A DNA stretch of 6,239 nt from Bacillota bacterium (GTDB lineage: Bacteria > Bacillota > Sulfobacillia > JAJZYS01 > JAJYTV01): positions 1 to 6,239 of the forward strand of contig JAJZIE010000149.1 in NCBI GenBank assembly GCA_021810725.1. The letters run 5' to 3'. The translations under genes were made by a program, and so were the position numbers. How positions within the stretch are numbered: position 1 is the first letter of the stretch; each line of letters opens with the position of its first letter. Shown piece by piece: positions 1-5,423 of this stretch. The notes below the pieces were generated by a model. The model did not search any database, was not told the DNA's origin, and saw only the letters and a program-made list of their open reading frames with translations.

Positions 1-720
1 CTTGTAGAGCATGACGTTGTCGGCCGAGTTCGTCAGACGGTCGTAGACGATGCCGATCTCGCTCTGGCCGGCGGTCGCCACCTCGTGGTGGTGGCGCTCG
101 ACCTCGATGCCGCACGCCTTCATGGCCCGCACCATCTCGCCGCGCAGGTCCGAAAGCTGGTCGTTCGGCGAGACGGGCGCGTAGCCCGACTTCGGCCGGA
201 TGCGGTGCTGCAGGTTCGGGGCACCGACGTCGCCCGAGCCCCAGTGGGACTCCTCCGAGCCGATCGCGAAAAAGGACTCCTCGGGGTTCACCTGGTAGCG
301 CACGTCGTCGAAGATGAAGAACTCCAGTTCCGGTCCGAAGTAGGCGGTGTCGCCGACGCCGCTCGCCTCGAGGTACGCCTCGGCCGCCTGCGCCACACGG
401 CGCGGGTCGCGCGAGAAGCGCTGCATCGCCGGATCGTAGATGTCGCAGTTGATCGAGAGCGTCGGGCGCTCGTGGAAGGGATCGAGGAAGGCGGTCTCGG
501 GGTCCGGGACCATGATCATGTCGCTCTCTTCGATCTCGCGGAAGCCCCTCAGGGAACTTCCGTCGAACGGCACGCCCTCGCTGAACGCCTCTTCCGCGAT
601 CTCCTCGGCGGGGAACGTGATGTGGTGCCAGGTACCGGGCAGGTCGATCAGCTTGAGGTCCACGAACTCGACCGCACCGCTCCGGAGCATCGACAGGATC
701 TCGTCCTTAGTCAAGCCCAT
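1..720 (-). CDS. glnA: Glutamine synthetase type I, N-terminal 240 residues (cut by left window edge)
   Basis: Makes glutamine from glutamate, ammonia and ATP in the cytoplasm, normally as a dodecamer. Reading the minus strand from ATG at 718-720 gives an open frame of 240 codons to the window edge. The beta-grasp domain comes first, with FDGSS at residues 52-56. The catalytic domain begins with GPELEFF at 129-135, whose two glutamates are metal ligands in the family. GYAPVSPND (179-187) and HHHEVATAGQSEI (210-222, with two further conserved glutamates) follow. About half of the usual 440-470 residues are present. The start matches the family N-terminus (DEILSMLRSGAVEFVDLKL), and a purine-rich stretch, AGGAAGAGGAGG, lies directly upstream. 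The first 14 bases overlap the end of the MerR gene, which suggests translational coupling and control by that regulator. Identity is seen in the motifs; operon control is inferred. Confidence 0.97.
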   Translation of the reverse strand, partial: MGLTKDEILSMLRSGAVEFVDLKLIDLPGTWHHITFPAEEIAEEAFSEGVPFDGSSLRGFREIEESDMIMVPDPETAFLDPFHERPTLSINCDIYDPAMQRFSRDPRRVAQAAEAYLEASGVGDTAYFGPELEFFIFDDVRYQVNPEESFFAIGSEESHWGSGDVGAPNLQHRIRPKSGYAPVSPNDQLSDLRGEMVRAMKACGIEVERHHHEVATAGQSEIGIVYDRLTNSADNVMLYK

Positions 721-1072
721 CCTCCTCTTCCTGATCGTGATGCTCGCTCAGCACGCGCTCCAGCTCGGCGCGGTTCGACACCGGATAGAGCGAACGCAGG
801 GCATGGGCGGCCATCAGCCTGCTGCGCACGTCGCGCTCGGGCTCCGCCGACTGGTTCTCGACGATGCGCCTCGCCATCGCCAGCGTCTGGCCCGACGCAA
901 GAATGCGCTGGATCTCGAGAAGGCGCTGCACGTCGCTCTCGCCGTAGTGGCGCTGGCCGCCCGCGGTACGGCGCGGAGCGATCAGCCCAACCTGCTCGTA
1001 GTAGCGGATCTGCCGCTCACTGAGGCCGGTACGCCTGCTGACGGCGCCGATTCCCATCGGACGGTCCGGCAT
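707..1072 (-). CDS. glnR: MerR-family regulator, probable GlnR-type repressor of glutamine synthetase
   Basis: A 121-residue DNA-binding protein. The N-terminal winged helix-turn-helix of the MerR family spans about residues 6-75. It has the helix-turn-helix segment GLSERQIRYYEQVGL (16-30), the wing APRRTAGGQRHY (32-43), and the following helix pair ESDVQRLLEIQRILASG (45-61). The family's usual long dimerising coiled coil with an effector domain is absent. Instead there is a short tail ending in acidic HHDQEEEDGLD, the compact plan of GlnR and TnrA (GlnR is about 135 residues). In Bacillota, GlnR represses glnRA when glutamine is plentiful, through feedback-inhibited glutamine synthetase. The gene precedes glnA and overlaps it by 14 bases, which supports that role. 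The ATG at 1070-1072 has AGAGGGGG upstream at a 7-base spacing. The MerR fold is certain; the GlnR assignment rests on sequence resemblance and gene order. Confidence 0.88.
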   Translation of the reverse strand: MPDRPMGIGAVSRRTGLSERQIRYYEQVGLIAPRRTAGGQRHYGESDVQRLLEIQRILASGQTLAMARRIVENQSAEPERDVRSRLMAAHALRSLYPVSNRAELERVLSEHHDQEEEDGLD

Positions 1073-1096
1073 GCTTGCGCCCCCTCTCTGTCAGCT

Positions 1097-1126
1097 ATAG
1101 TAGGCGGCTGCGCTTAAAACGGTCAA
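1097..1126 (-). promoter_or_regulatory. Probable sigma-A promoter of the glnR-glnA operon
   Basis: On the minus strand, TTGACC (1121-1126) serves as -35 and TACTAT (1097-1102) as -10, separated by 18 bases. Transcription would begin near 1090, giving a leader of about 18 bases before the glnR start at 1072. One arm of the 12-bp inverted repeat fills the spacer next to the -35, so a protein bound there could block RNA polymerase. This rests on sequence match only. Confidence 0.6.
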
Positions 1127-1149
1127 TCTTTTGTCAGGTTTTAAGCGCA
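1109..1149. repeat. Perfect 12-bp inverted repeat flanking the glnRA -35 box (candidate operator)
   Basis: TGCGCTTAAAAC at 1109-1120 is the exact reverse complement of GTTTTAAGCGCA at 1138-1149, with 17 bases between them. The -35 hexamer of the leftward promoter lies in that 17-base interval. Neither side is followed by a T run, so it is unlikely to be a terminator. The right arm overlaps TGTCAGGTTTT (1132-1142), which resembles the left half of the GlnR/TnrA consensus TGTNAGATTTTNTNACA; the right half of that consensus is not preserved. A second TGTCAG lies at 1090-1095, 42 bases away, about four helical turns. A regulatory role is inferred; the symmetry is seen directly. Confidence 0.6.
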
Positions 1150-1164
1150 AATCTCACAATGCTC

Positions 1165-1188
1165 TGGCCAAGCCTTGCAAGGTGGCCA
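1165..1188. repeat. Imperfect palindrome TGGCCA / CCTTGCAAGG / TGGCCA between the divergent promoters
   Basis: TGGCCA occurs at 1165-1170 and again at 1183-1188, around the perfect 10-bp palindrome CCTTGCAAGG (1173-1182). The whole is nearly self-complementary apart from a two-base AG on the left side. It lies upstream of the arsR -35 and upstream of the glnRA promoter, a usual place for a dimeric activator or repressor site. No binding protein can be named from sequence alone. Confidence 0.4.
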
Positions 1189-1200
1189 CGTCCAGCCCTC

Positions 1201-1229
1201 TTGACCTACCTCGTCTGTCCGCTTAGTAT
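1201..1229 (+). promoter_or_regulatory. Probable sigma-A promoter of the ArsR-family gene
   Basis: TTGACC (1201-1206) and TAGTAT (1224-1229) are separated by a 17-base spacer. Transcription would start near 1236, about 29 bases before the ATG at 1265, with AAGGAGG in that leader. The -10 end overlaps the TCTACGTAGA palindrome, which fits autorepression. Assigned by consensus match only. Confidence 0.6.
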
Positions 1230-1252
1230 CTACGTAGACCTACATCTACGTA
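1228..1252 (+). promoter_or_regulatory. Candidate operator: TCTACGTAGA palindrome and repeated ATCTACGTA
   Basis: ATCTACGTA occurs at 1228-1236 and again at 1244-1252, 16 bases apart. The first copy is extended to the perfect 10-bp palindrome TCTACGTAGA (1229-1238). CGTAGA (1233-1238) and TCTACG (1245-1250) also form an inverted pair around CCTACA. The element covers the predicted -10, the transcription start and the bases up to the ribosome binding site. Many ArsR-family proteins bind such promoter-overlapping symmetric sites to repress themselves, so autoregulation by the downstream gene is the simplest reading. Binding itself is inferred. Confidence 0.55.
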
Positions 1253-1264
1253 AGGAGGCTGTCC

Positions 1265-1837
1265 ATGGGCGAGGAGGAAATCGCGGCCGCTCTGGCGTTC
1301 TTCAAGGGGCTCGCGGACGAGAGCCGCCTGCGCATCCTCGGCCTCCTGGCCGGGAAGCCGCGCAGCGTCGAGGAGCTTGCGGCGGCCCTCGAGCTCAGGA
1401 CCCCCACCGTCTCGCACCATCTGCAGACGCTGCGCCGGCTCGGCATCGTCGAGATGCGTCCCGAGGGCACCACGCCCCGCTACCGGCTCGACCTGCGCCG
1501 GCTGCAAGACCTCAGCCGGGATCTCCTGGCCTCGGAGAAGGTGCGCAGCCTGGCGGCGACCGACGCGGACGCCGCCTGGGAACGCAAGGTGCTGCGCGAC
1601 TTCTTCGCCGGCGAGGAGCTCCGGGAGATCCCCGCGAGCCGCAAGAAGCGCCTGGTCGTGCTGCGCTGGCTCGCGGGCCGCTTCGAGCCGGGCCGCTGGT
1701 ATCCCGAGCGCGAAGTCAACGAGATCCTGCGCCGGCATCACCCGGACGTCGCGACCCTGCGCCGCGAGTTCATCGCGACCGGACTGATGCAGCGCGAGGA
1801 GAGCGTCTACTGGCGCGCGGCCGAGCCCGCGACCTGA
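1265..1837 (+). CDS. ArsR-family winged-helix regulator with C-terminal DUF2087 domain
   Basis: A 190-residue cytoplasmic transcription regulator. Residues 8-78 form an ArsR-type winged helix: ALAFFKGLADESRLRILGLL is the typical opening, SVEELAAAL and TPTVSHHLQTLRRLGIV (47-63) form the helix-turn-helix, and EGTTPRYRLD the wing. Residues from about 112 to 185 match DUF2087, with IPASRKKRLVVLRWLAGRFE, the conserved REVNEILRR, ATLRRE and VYWR. The protein contains no cysteine, so the cysteine metal site (ELCVCDL) of classical arsenic sensors is absent, and the signal is probably not a thiol-bound metal. The ATG at 1265 has AAGGAGG upstream at a 7-base spacing. The gene is divergent from glnRA and runs toward the DUF421 gene 71 bases downstream. 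Family is certain; effector and targets are unknown, with self-repression likely from the upstream repeats. Confidence 0.93.
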   Translation: MGEEEIAAALAFFKGLADESRLRILGLLAGKPRSVEELAAALELRTPTVSHHLQTLRRLGIVEMRPEGTTPRYRLDLRRLQDLSRDLLASEKVRSLAATDADAAWERKVLRDFFAGEELREIPASRKKRLVVLRWLAGRFEPGRWYPEREVNEILRRHHPDVATLRREFIATGLMQREESVYWRAAEPAT

Positions 1838-1858
1838 CTCGCATCCACATCCTGCACG

Positions 1859-1906
1859 GGAAGTCGCCTGCCTTATGCGCATGCTAGTCGCAGGCAGGTG
1901 ACTTCC
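1859..1906 (+). promoter_or_regulatory. Long hairpin covering the ribosome binding site of the DUF421 gene
   Basis: GGAAGTCGCCTGCC (1859-1872) pairs with GGCAGGTGACTTCC (1893-1906) along 14 bp, with a single G-U pair and a 20-base loop. The loop contains the palindrome ATGCGCAT (1875-1882). No T run follows, so a standard Rho-independent terminator for the upstream ArsR gene is unlikely. The right arm contains AGGTGA (1896-1901), the only good ribosome binding site for the GTG start at 1909, so the folded RNA would hide it. Translation control or partial attenuation is inferred. Confidence 0.55.
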
Positions 1907-1908
1907 GC

Positions 1909-2424
1909 GTGTGGCAGATGTGGCTCCCGAAGGTCCCACTGCTTCATCTCATCATCCGAACCGCGCTGATCTACCTTGCCGTGCTGCTCGGCCTGCGCCT
2001 CTTCGGCAAGCGGGAGGTCGGGCAGTTCACGCTGTTCGACCTCGCGGTCGTGATGCTCGTGGGCAATGCCGTCCAGCCTGCCATCACGGGTCCGGACACC
2101 TCCGTCACCGGCGGCCTCGTCATCACCGTCACGCTCTTCCTGCTCAATCGCCTGGTCAACTACCTCACGGTGAGCAACCGGGTCGTACGCGACATCATCG
2201 AGGGCCGTCCGACCGTCGTCGCCCGCGGTGGCCACTGGCTGCGGCGCGCCCTGGCGCAGGAGGGCCTGTCCCCGGAAGACTGCCTGCCCGCGCTGCGCGA
2301 CCACGGCGTCGAGAACATCGACGGCGTGGACCTCGCCGTGCTCGAGGTGGACGGCACCCTGTCGGTGGTACCGAAGGGCCAGGGCCTGCGGCGCGGCAAC
2401 CGCGTGCTGGGGCAGCACGCCTGA
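1909..2424 (+). CDS. DUF421 (YetF/YcaP-like) membrane protein
   Basis: A 171-residue protein of the DUF421 family, in which most members have no proven biochemical function. Three hydrophobic segments sit at the N-terminus: about 12-33, 42-60 and 66-86. Between the first two is the family signature RLFGKREVGQFTLFDLAV (30-47). The cytoplasmic domain follows, with IEGRPTVVARGGHWLRRAL (97-115), LPALRDHGVENIDGVDLAV and VLEVDGTLSVVP (144-155), the usual DUF421 strands. The length is at the short end of the family. GTG at 1909 is preferred because AGGTGA lies 7 bases upstream; the ATG three codons later (1918) is the alternative. The gene is probably co-transcribed with the ArsR-type gene, with an intervening hairpin. 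In spore-formers some relatives are spore-associated, but nothing here shows that. Confidence 0.9.
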   Translation: MWQMWLPKVPLLHLIIRTALIYLAVLLGLRLFGKREVGQFTLFDLAVVMLVGNAVQPAITGPDTSVTGGLVITVTLFLLNRLVNYLTVSNRVVRDIIEGRPTVVARGGHWLRRALAQEGLSPEDCLPALRDHGVENIDGVDLAVLEVDGTLSVVPKGQGLRRGNRVLGQHA

Positions 2425-2447
2425 GACGCGCTCCGGCCCAGGAACGC

Positions 2448-2483
2448 AAAAGACCCGGGCAGGCCTTGGCCCACCCGGGTCTT
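2448..2483. terminator. Rho-independent terminator between convergent DUF421 and phoU genes
   Basis: AAGACCCGGG (2450-2459) pairs with CCCGGGTCTT (2474-2483) around a 14-base loop. The stem can be lengthened past one mismatch by GCA/TGC. Reading the minus strand, the stem ends in TTTT (2451-2448), giving a short U run for the end of the phosphate operon. On the plus strand only CTTGTGC follows, so it would stop DUF421 transcripts less well. It lies 10 bases beyond the phoU stop and 25 bases after the DUF421 stop. Confidence 0.8.
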
Positions 2484-2492
2484 GTGCGCTCG

Positions 2493-3146
2493 CTAGCGGT
2501 TCAGATCCTGTCGCTCCCCCGACACCATGAAGATCACCGACTCGCCCAGGTTGGTGGCGTGGTCGGCCACGCGCTCCAGGTGCTGGGCGACAAACAGCAG
2601 GTGCGTGCCCTGATGGATGGTGCGCGGGTCCTCCATCATGTAGACGAGCAGTTCACGCATCACCTGGCTGTAGAGGTGGTCCACCTCGTCGTCGGTCTTG
2701 AGGAGTTCCTCCGCGGCCTGCGGGTCGCGGCGTACGTAGGCGCGAAGCGCGTCGCGCGTCATGCGCAAGGCGAGTTCCGCCATGCGCGGAATGTCGATGA
2801 GGGGCTTCATCAGGGGCTCGTCGCCGATGCGCTCCGTGACGCGCGCGATGTCCACCGCGTGGTCCGCCATGCGCTCGAGGTCGCCCACGATCTTGATCGC
2901 GGTCCCCACGATACGCAGGTCCGAGGCGGCCGGCTGCTGGAGGGCGATGATCTCGAGACAGCGCGTCTCGATGTCGAGCTGCATGCGGTCGATCTCGTCG
3001 TCACCCTCGACGATCTGGTGCGCGAGGTCGCGGTTGCCCTCCGCGAGCGACTTGACCGACTGGCCGATCCGCTCTTCCACGAGCGTACCCATGCGCAGGA
3101 TATCCTGCTGCAACTCCTCCAGTTCCTGATGGAACGTGCTGCGCAC
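2493..3146 (-). CDS. phoU: Phosphate uptake regulator PhoU
   Basis: A cytoplasmic all-helical protein that links Pst transporter activity to the phosphate sensor kinase and restrains uptake when phosphate is sufficient. It consists of two similar three-helix halves. The first has FHQELEELQQDILRMG at its start and LRIVGTAIKIVGDLERMADHAVDIA in mid-protein. The second has YSQVMRELLVYM and HLLFVAQHLERVADHATNLGE near the end. The two E/DxxxRMADHA and ERVADHA motifs are the metal-binding hallmarks of PhoU. With the chosen start it is 217 residues, the usual length. GTG at 3144-3146 is preferred because AAGGGAG lies 8 bases upstream and the protein then begins at the family position. GTG at 3153-3155 is the alternative, adding three residues, but it abuts the ribosome binding site. 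It is the last gene of the operon, 15 bases after pstB. Confidence 0.95.
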   Translation of the reverse strand: MRSTFHQELEELQQDILRMGTLVEERIGQSVKSLAEGNRDLAHQIVEGDDEIDRMQLDIETRCLEIIALQQPAASDLRIVGTAIKIVGDLERMADHAVDIARVTERIGDEPLMKPLIDIPRMAELALRMTRDALRAYVRRDPQAAEELLKTDDEVDHLYSQVMRELLVYMMEDPRTIHQGTHLLFVAQHLERVADHATNLGESVIFMVSGERQDLNR

Positions 3147-3161
3147 CCTAGGCACTCCCTT

Positions 3162-3920
3162 CTAGCCGAACCGCCCCGTGACGTAATCCTCCGTCCGGCG
3201 GTCGCGCGGTCGCGTGAAGATGTCCCTCGTGGGGCCGAACTCGATGAGCTCCCCGCTGAGGAAAAAGGCGGTGTGGTCCGAGATGCGTCCTGCCTGCTGC
3301 ATATTGTGCGTCACGACGATCAGCGTGTAGTTCTCTTTGAGCGACTCCGTCAGCTCCTCGATCTTCGCCGTGGCGACGGGATCGAGCGCCGAGGCGGGCT
3401 CGTCCATCAGGAGAACCTCCGGTTCCACCGCCAGGGCCCGGGCGATGCAGAGCCGCTGCTGCTGGCCACCGGAGAGTTCGAACGCGCTTTTCTGCAGCTT
3501 GTCCCGCACTTCGTCCCAAAGCGCCGCGCGCCTCAGGCTCTGCTCCACGATCTCCCTGAGGCGCGCCTCGGAGCGCTGCCCGTGCACCCTCGGTCCATAG
3601 GCGATGTTCTGGTAGATCGTCATGGGAAACGGATTCGGACGCTGAAAGACCATGCCCACGCGCTTGCGCAGCCGCGCCGGATCCTGGCCGCGCGCGTAGA
3701 TGTCCTCGCCGTCCAGCAGCACCTTGCCGGTGATGCGCGCGCCGGGTACGTGGTCGTTCATGCGGTTCAGGGTGCGCAGAAAGGAGGACTTGCCGCAGCC
3801 GCTCGGGCCGATGATCGCCGTGACGGTGTGTTCGGGGATCTCGACGCTGACATCCTTGAGGCCCTGTGCTGCACCGTACCAGAGGCTGAGGTTCTCCACA
3901 CTGATCTTCGCCGCACTCAA
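3162..3920 (-). CDS. pstB: Phosphate ABC transporter ATP-binding protein PstB
   Basis: The cytoplasmic ATPase that powers phosphate import through PstC-PstA. It is 252 residues, the normal PstB length, with every ABC motif intact: Walker A GPSGCGKSS (38-46), Q-loop glutamine 93 within the PstB-typical FQRPNPFPMTIYQNIAYGPR, signature LSGGQQQR (149-156), Walker B VLLMDEP (169-175), D-loop SALDP (177-181) and H-loop histidine 205 in VVTHNMQQA. NRMND (52-56) and the C-terminal DYVTGRFG are also typical of PstB. The start is TTG at 3918-3920. Its bases overlap the pstA stop codon (TTGA), and GGGAGG lies 10 bases upstream, so translation is probably coupled to pstA. It is the best conserved protein of this operon and anchors the identity of its more divergent partners. 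Confidence 0.97.
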   Translation of the reverse strand: MSAAKISVENLSLWYGAAQGLKDVSVEIPEHTVTAIIGPSGCGKSSFLRTLNRMNDHVPGARITGKVLLDGEDIYARGQDPARLRKRVGMVFQRPNPFPMTIYQNIAYGPRVHGQRSEARLREIVEQSLRRAALWDEVRDKLQKSAFELSGGQQQRLCIARALAVEPEVLLMDEPASALDPVATAKIEELTESLKENYTLIVVTHNMQQAGRISDHTAFFLSGELIEFGPTRDIFTRPRDRRTEDYVTGRFG

Positions 3921-4669
3921 CGGAGCCTACCCTCCCGTCGCTCTCCAGCCAGCACCGCCGCCACGCCCGCCGCGATCGCGGACAGGACAAGCAGCAGGGC
4001 GGCTGGCCAGAAGGCCCGCGCATCGCGAAGCCTGCCTGTGATCTCAAGATACCATAGCGCCGATGCCAAGGTGGTACCGGCCTGCAGGGCCAGCCGCCCG
4101 CGCTCCAGGAGCCCCTGCGCCAGGAGGGCGACGAGCGCCGCCTCGCCGAGCGCGCGTCCGGCCACCCCGAGCAGGATGCCCATGAGCTCGCGCCGCACGA
4201 AGCCGTACACGGCCGCCGCGGCCTGGCTCGGCCGCGCCCCCAGAGCCTGTGCGGCCTCCCCCGTCGCCCGGCAGCGGCCGAAGCTCTCCTGCGCGAGCAG
4301 CACGGTCTGTGGCAGGCAGAGCAGCGCGAGACCCGCCGCGACGAGGCCGATGCCTGGCGAAAGCCCGAACGCATCGCCGAGCCAGTGCAGCATGACCGCC
4401 CCGACCACGACGCTCGGCAAGGCCGCGCTCATGCTCAGCGGCCCGCGCCAGCGCGAGCCCCCGGGACTGAACGCCAGGGCGCCGCCCGCCGCCACCCCGA
4501 GAGCCGCGCTCGCCGCCACGGCCGTCAGCGCCGTGAGCACGCTCGCGAGGAGGGGGCCCATGTCGGGGGGGCCATGCGGCCGCCCGACGCCGGCCAGCAC
4601 GCCGACCCAGACGAGAAGCGGCAGCAGCTGCGTCACGCGGTAACGGGCGATGCCTCGTCTAAAGGCCAT
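3917..4669 (-). CDS. pstA: Phosphate ABC transporter permease PstA (short, divergent)
   Basis: One of the two membrane subunits of the phosphate importer; 250 residues, against about 280-300 for typical PstA. Hydrophobic segments lie near residues 14-27, 40-66, 82-97, 107-125, 160-185 and 220-242, giving about six membrane passes. The cytoplasmic coupling loop (EAA loop) is recognisable at 139-179, with QALGARPSQA and then GRALGEAAL, matching the GRALGET-type motif of Pst permeases. ATG at 4667-4669 is chosen because AAGGAA lies 8 bases upstream; the same frame runs open to 4801, but that N-terminal extension is arginine- and serine-rich antisense-like sequence inside pstC. It overlaps pstC by 11 bases and pstB by 4. 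The assignment as PstA rather than PstC comes from gene order. Confidence 0.88.
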   Translation of the reverse strand: MAFRRGIARYRVTQLLPLLVWVGVLAGVGRPHGPPDMGPLLASVLTALTAVAASAALGVAAGGALAFSPGGSRWRGPLSMSAALPSVVVGAVMLHWLGDAFGLSPGIGLVAAGLALLCLPQTVLLAQESFGRCRATGEAAQALGARPSQAAAAVYGFVRRELMGILLGVAGRALGEAALVALLAQGLLERGRLALQAGTTLASALWYLEITGRLRDARAFWPAALLLVLSAIAAGVAAVLAGERREGRLR

Positions 4670-5423
4670 GTTCCGCGTTCCTTCCCAGCCAGCCCGTGAG
4701 TCCGCCGACGAGTCCCAGGAGGAGCGCGATGGCACCGAGCTCGAGCACCCAGCCGCTCTGGGGCGCAGCCTGCGGCAGCTCGCCGAGCAGCGTGCCCGCA
4801 AGGCTTCCGGAGGGCCTGAGCAGATGCGGCCATCCGTTCGCCCCGCCGACCAGCACCGAGACGAGGGCGGCCTCGCCCGCGATGCGCGTCGCCGCCGCGA
4901 GCGACAGGCGCAAGGTCGCCTGGCGCACCGGCCGACCGACCGTAGCGGTTGCCGCGTCCGGCGTCAGGCCAAGCGCCAGCGCAGCCAGCCGGGTGTCCCG
5001 CCACGTCCTCGCCTCGGCCGCGACACCCTCCGCGACGAGCGGCATCGTCGCGACGCCAAGCCCGAGGCCGGCGAGCAGGCAGCCCGGTCCCAGCCCGACG
5101 CCGCGCAGTAGACCGAGGCCCCCGGCGAGCAGGGCGAAGGCGATCAGCACCCCAGGCGTGCCCGCGAGCAGCGAAACGGCGAAGGAACTGCGTCCGGCGA
5201 GCCCCACCTGCAGCCCCACGCCCTCGCCCAGGGCGCCGGCGACGATGCCGCCGATGCCGGCCACGGCGGCGCTGCCGGCGGCGATGCCGAGGACGCCGTA
5301 GACACCTGGCGGCGCCCAGACGCCCGACATGAAATCGAGGCGCGCCAGGCCCGAGAGCCCCCACGCGACGACCGCCACGAGCGGCAGGAACGAGATCAGC
5401 AGCACGATCCGCGTCTGCGTCAT
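4659..5423 (-). CDS. pstC: Phosphate ABC transporter permease PstC (short, divergent)
   Basis: The first membrane subunit of the phosphate importer; 254 residues, compared with roughly 290-320 in most PstC proteins. Membrane segments are seen near 7-25, 41-65, 86-105, 112-130, 170-193 and 226-246. The segment VWAPPGVYGVLGIAAGS (35-51) corresponds to the PstC pattern W-x-P-x-x-x-x-(F/Y)-G after the first helix. The EAA coupling loop runs from about 149 to 187, with ALGLTPDAATATVGRP and IAGEAALV in place of the usual LGET. ATG at 5421-5423 overlaps the pstS stop as ATGA. The frame stays open upstream to 6188, but that part lies inside pstS and is not protein-like. It is very rich in Gly, Ala and Leu, as is PstA. 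Confidence 0.88.
   Translation of the reverse strand: MTQTRIVLLISFLPLVAVVAWGLSGLARLDFMSGVWAPPGVYGVLGIAAGSAAVAGIGGIVAGALGEGVGLQVGLAGRSSFAVSLLAGTPGVLIAFALLAGGLGLLRGVGLGPGCLLAGLGLGVATMPLVAEGVAAEARTWRDTRLAALALGLTPDAATATVGRPVRQATLRLSLAAATRIAGEAALVSVLVGGANGWPHLLRPSGSLAGTLLGELPQAAPQSGWVLELGAIALLLGLVGGLTGWLGRNAEHGL

Noticed and set aside
85..1117. Plus-strand open frames opposite glnA and glnR
   Set aside because: They are antisense to glutamine synthetase and MerR coding sequence and show no recognisable protein features.
1131..1160. A second plus-strand promoter, TTGTCA (1131-1136) and CACAAT (1155-1160) with an 18-base spacer
   Set aside because: The -10 match is weak, and TTGACC/TAGTAT at 1201-1229 is better placed for the ArsR-type gene; it remains possible as a secondary start.
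1859..1906. Rho-independent terminator for the ArsR-type gene
   Set aside because: The stem is strong, but no U run follows and the arm contains the next gene's ribosome binding site, so it is listed as a regulatory hairpin instead.
1223..1939. A 238-codon minus-strand frame opposite the ArsR-DUF2087 gene
   Set aside because: The plus strand encodes a clear two-domain protein with its own promoter and ribosome binding site; the antisense translation has no family signature.
3148..4374. A 408-codon minus-strand frame across pstA and pstB
   Set aside because: It is a shifted reading of pstB and pstA; the pstB frame carries all ABC motifs, and this one has none.
1911..4643. A 910-codon open frame on the plus strand spanning the DUF421 gene and the antisense of phoU, pstB and pstA
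   Set aside because: It lies opposite four well-supported genes, its translation is rich in Arg, Ala, Pro and His with no family motif, and long antisense frames are expected at this GC content.
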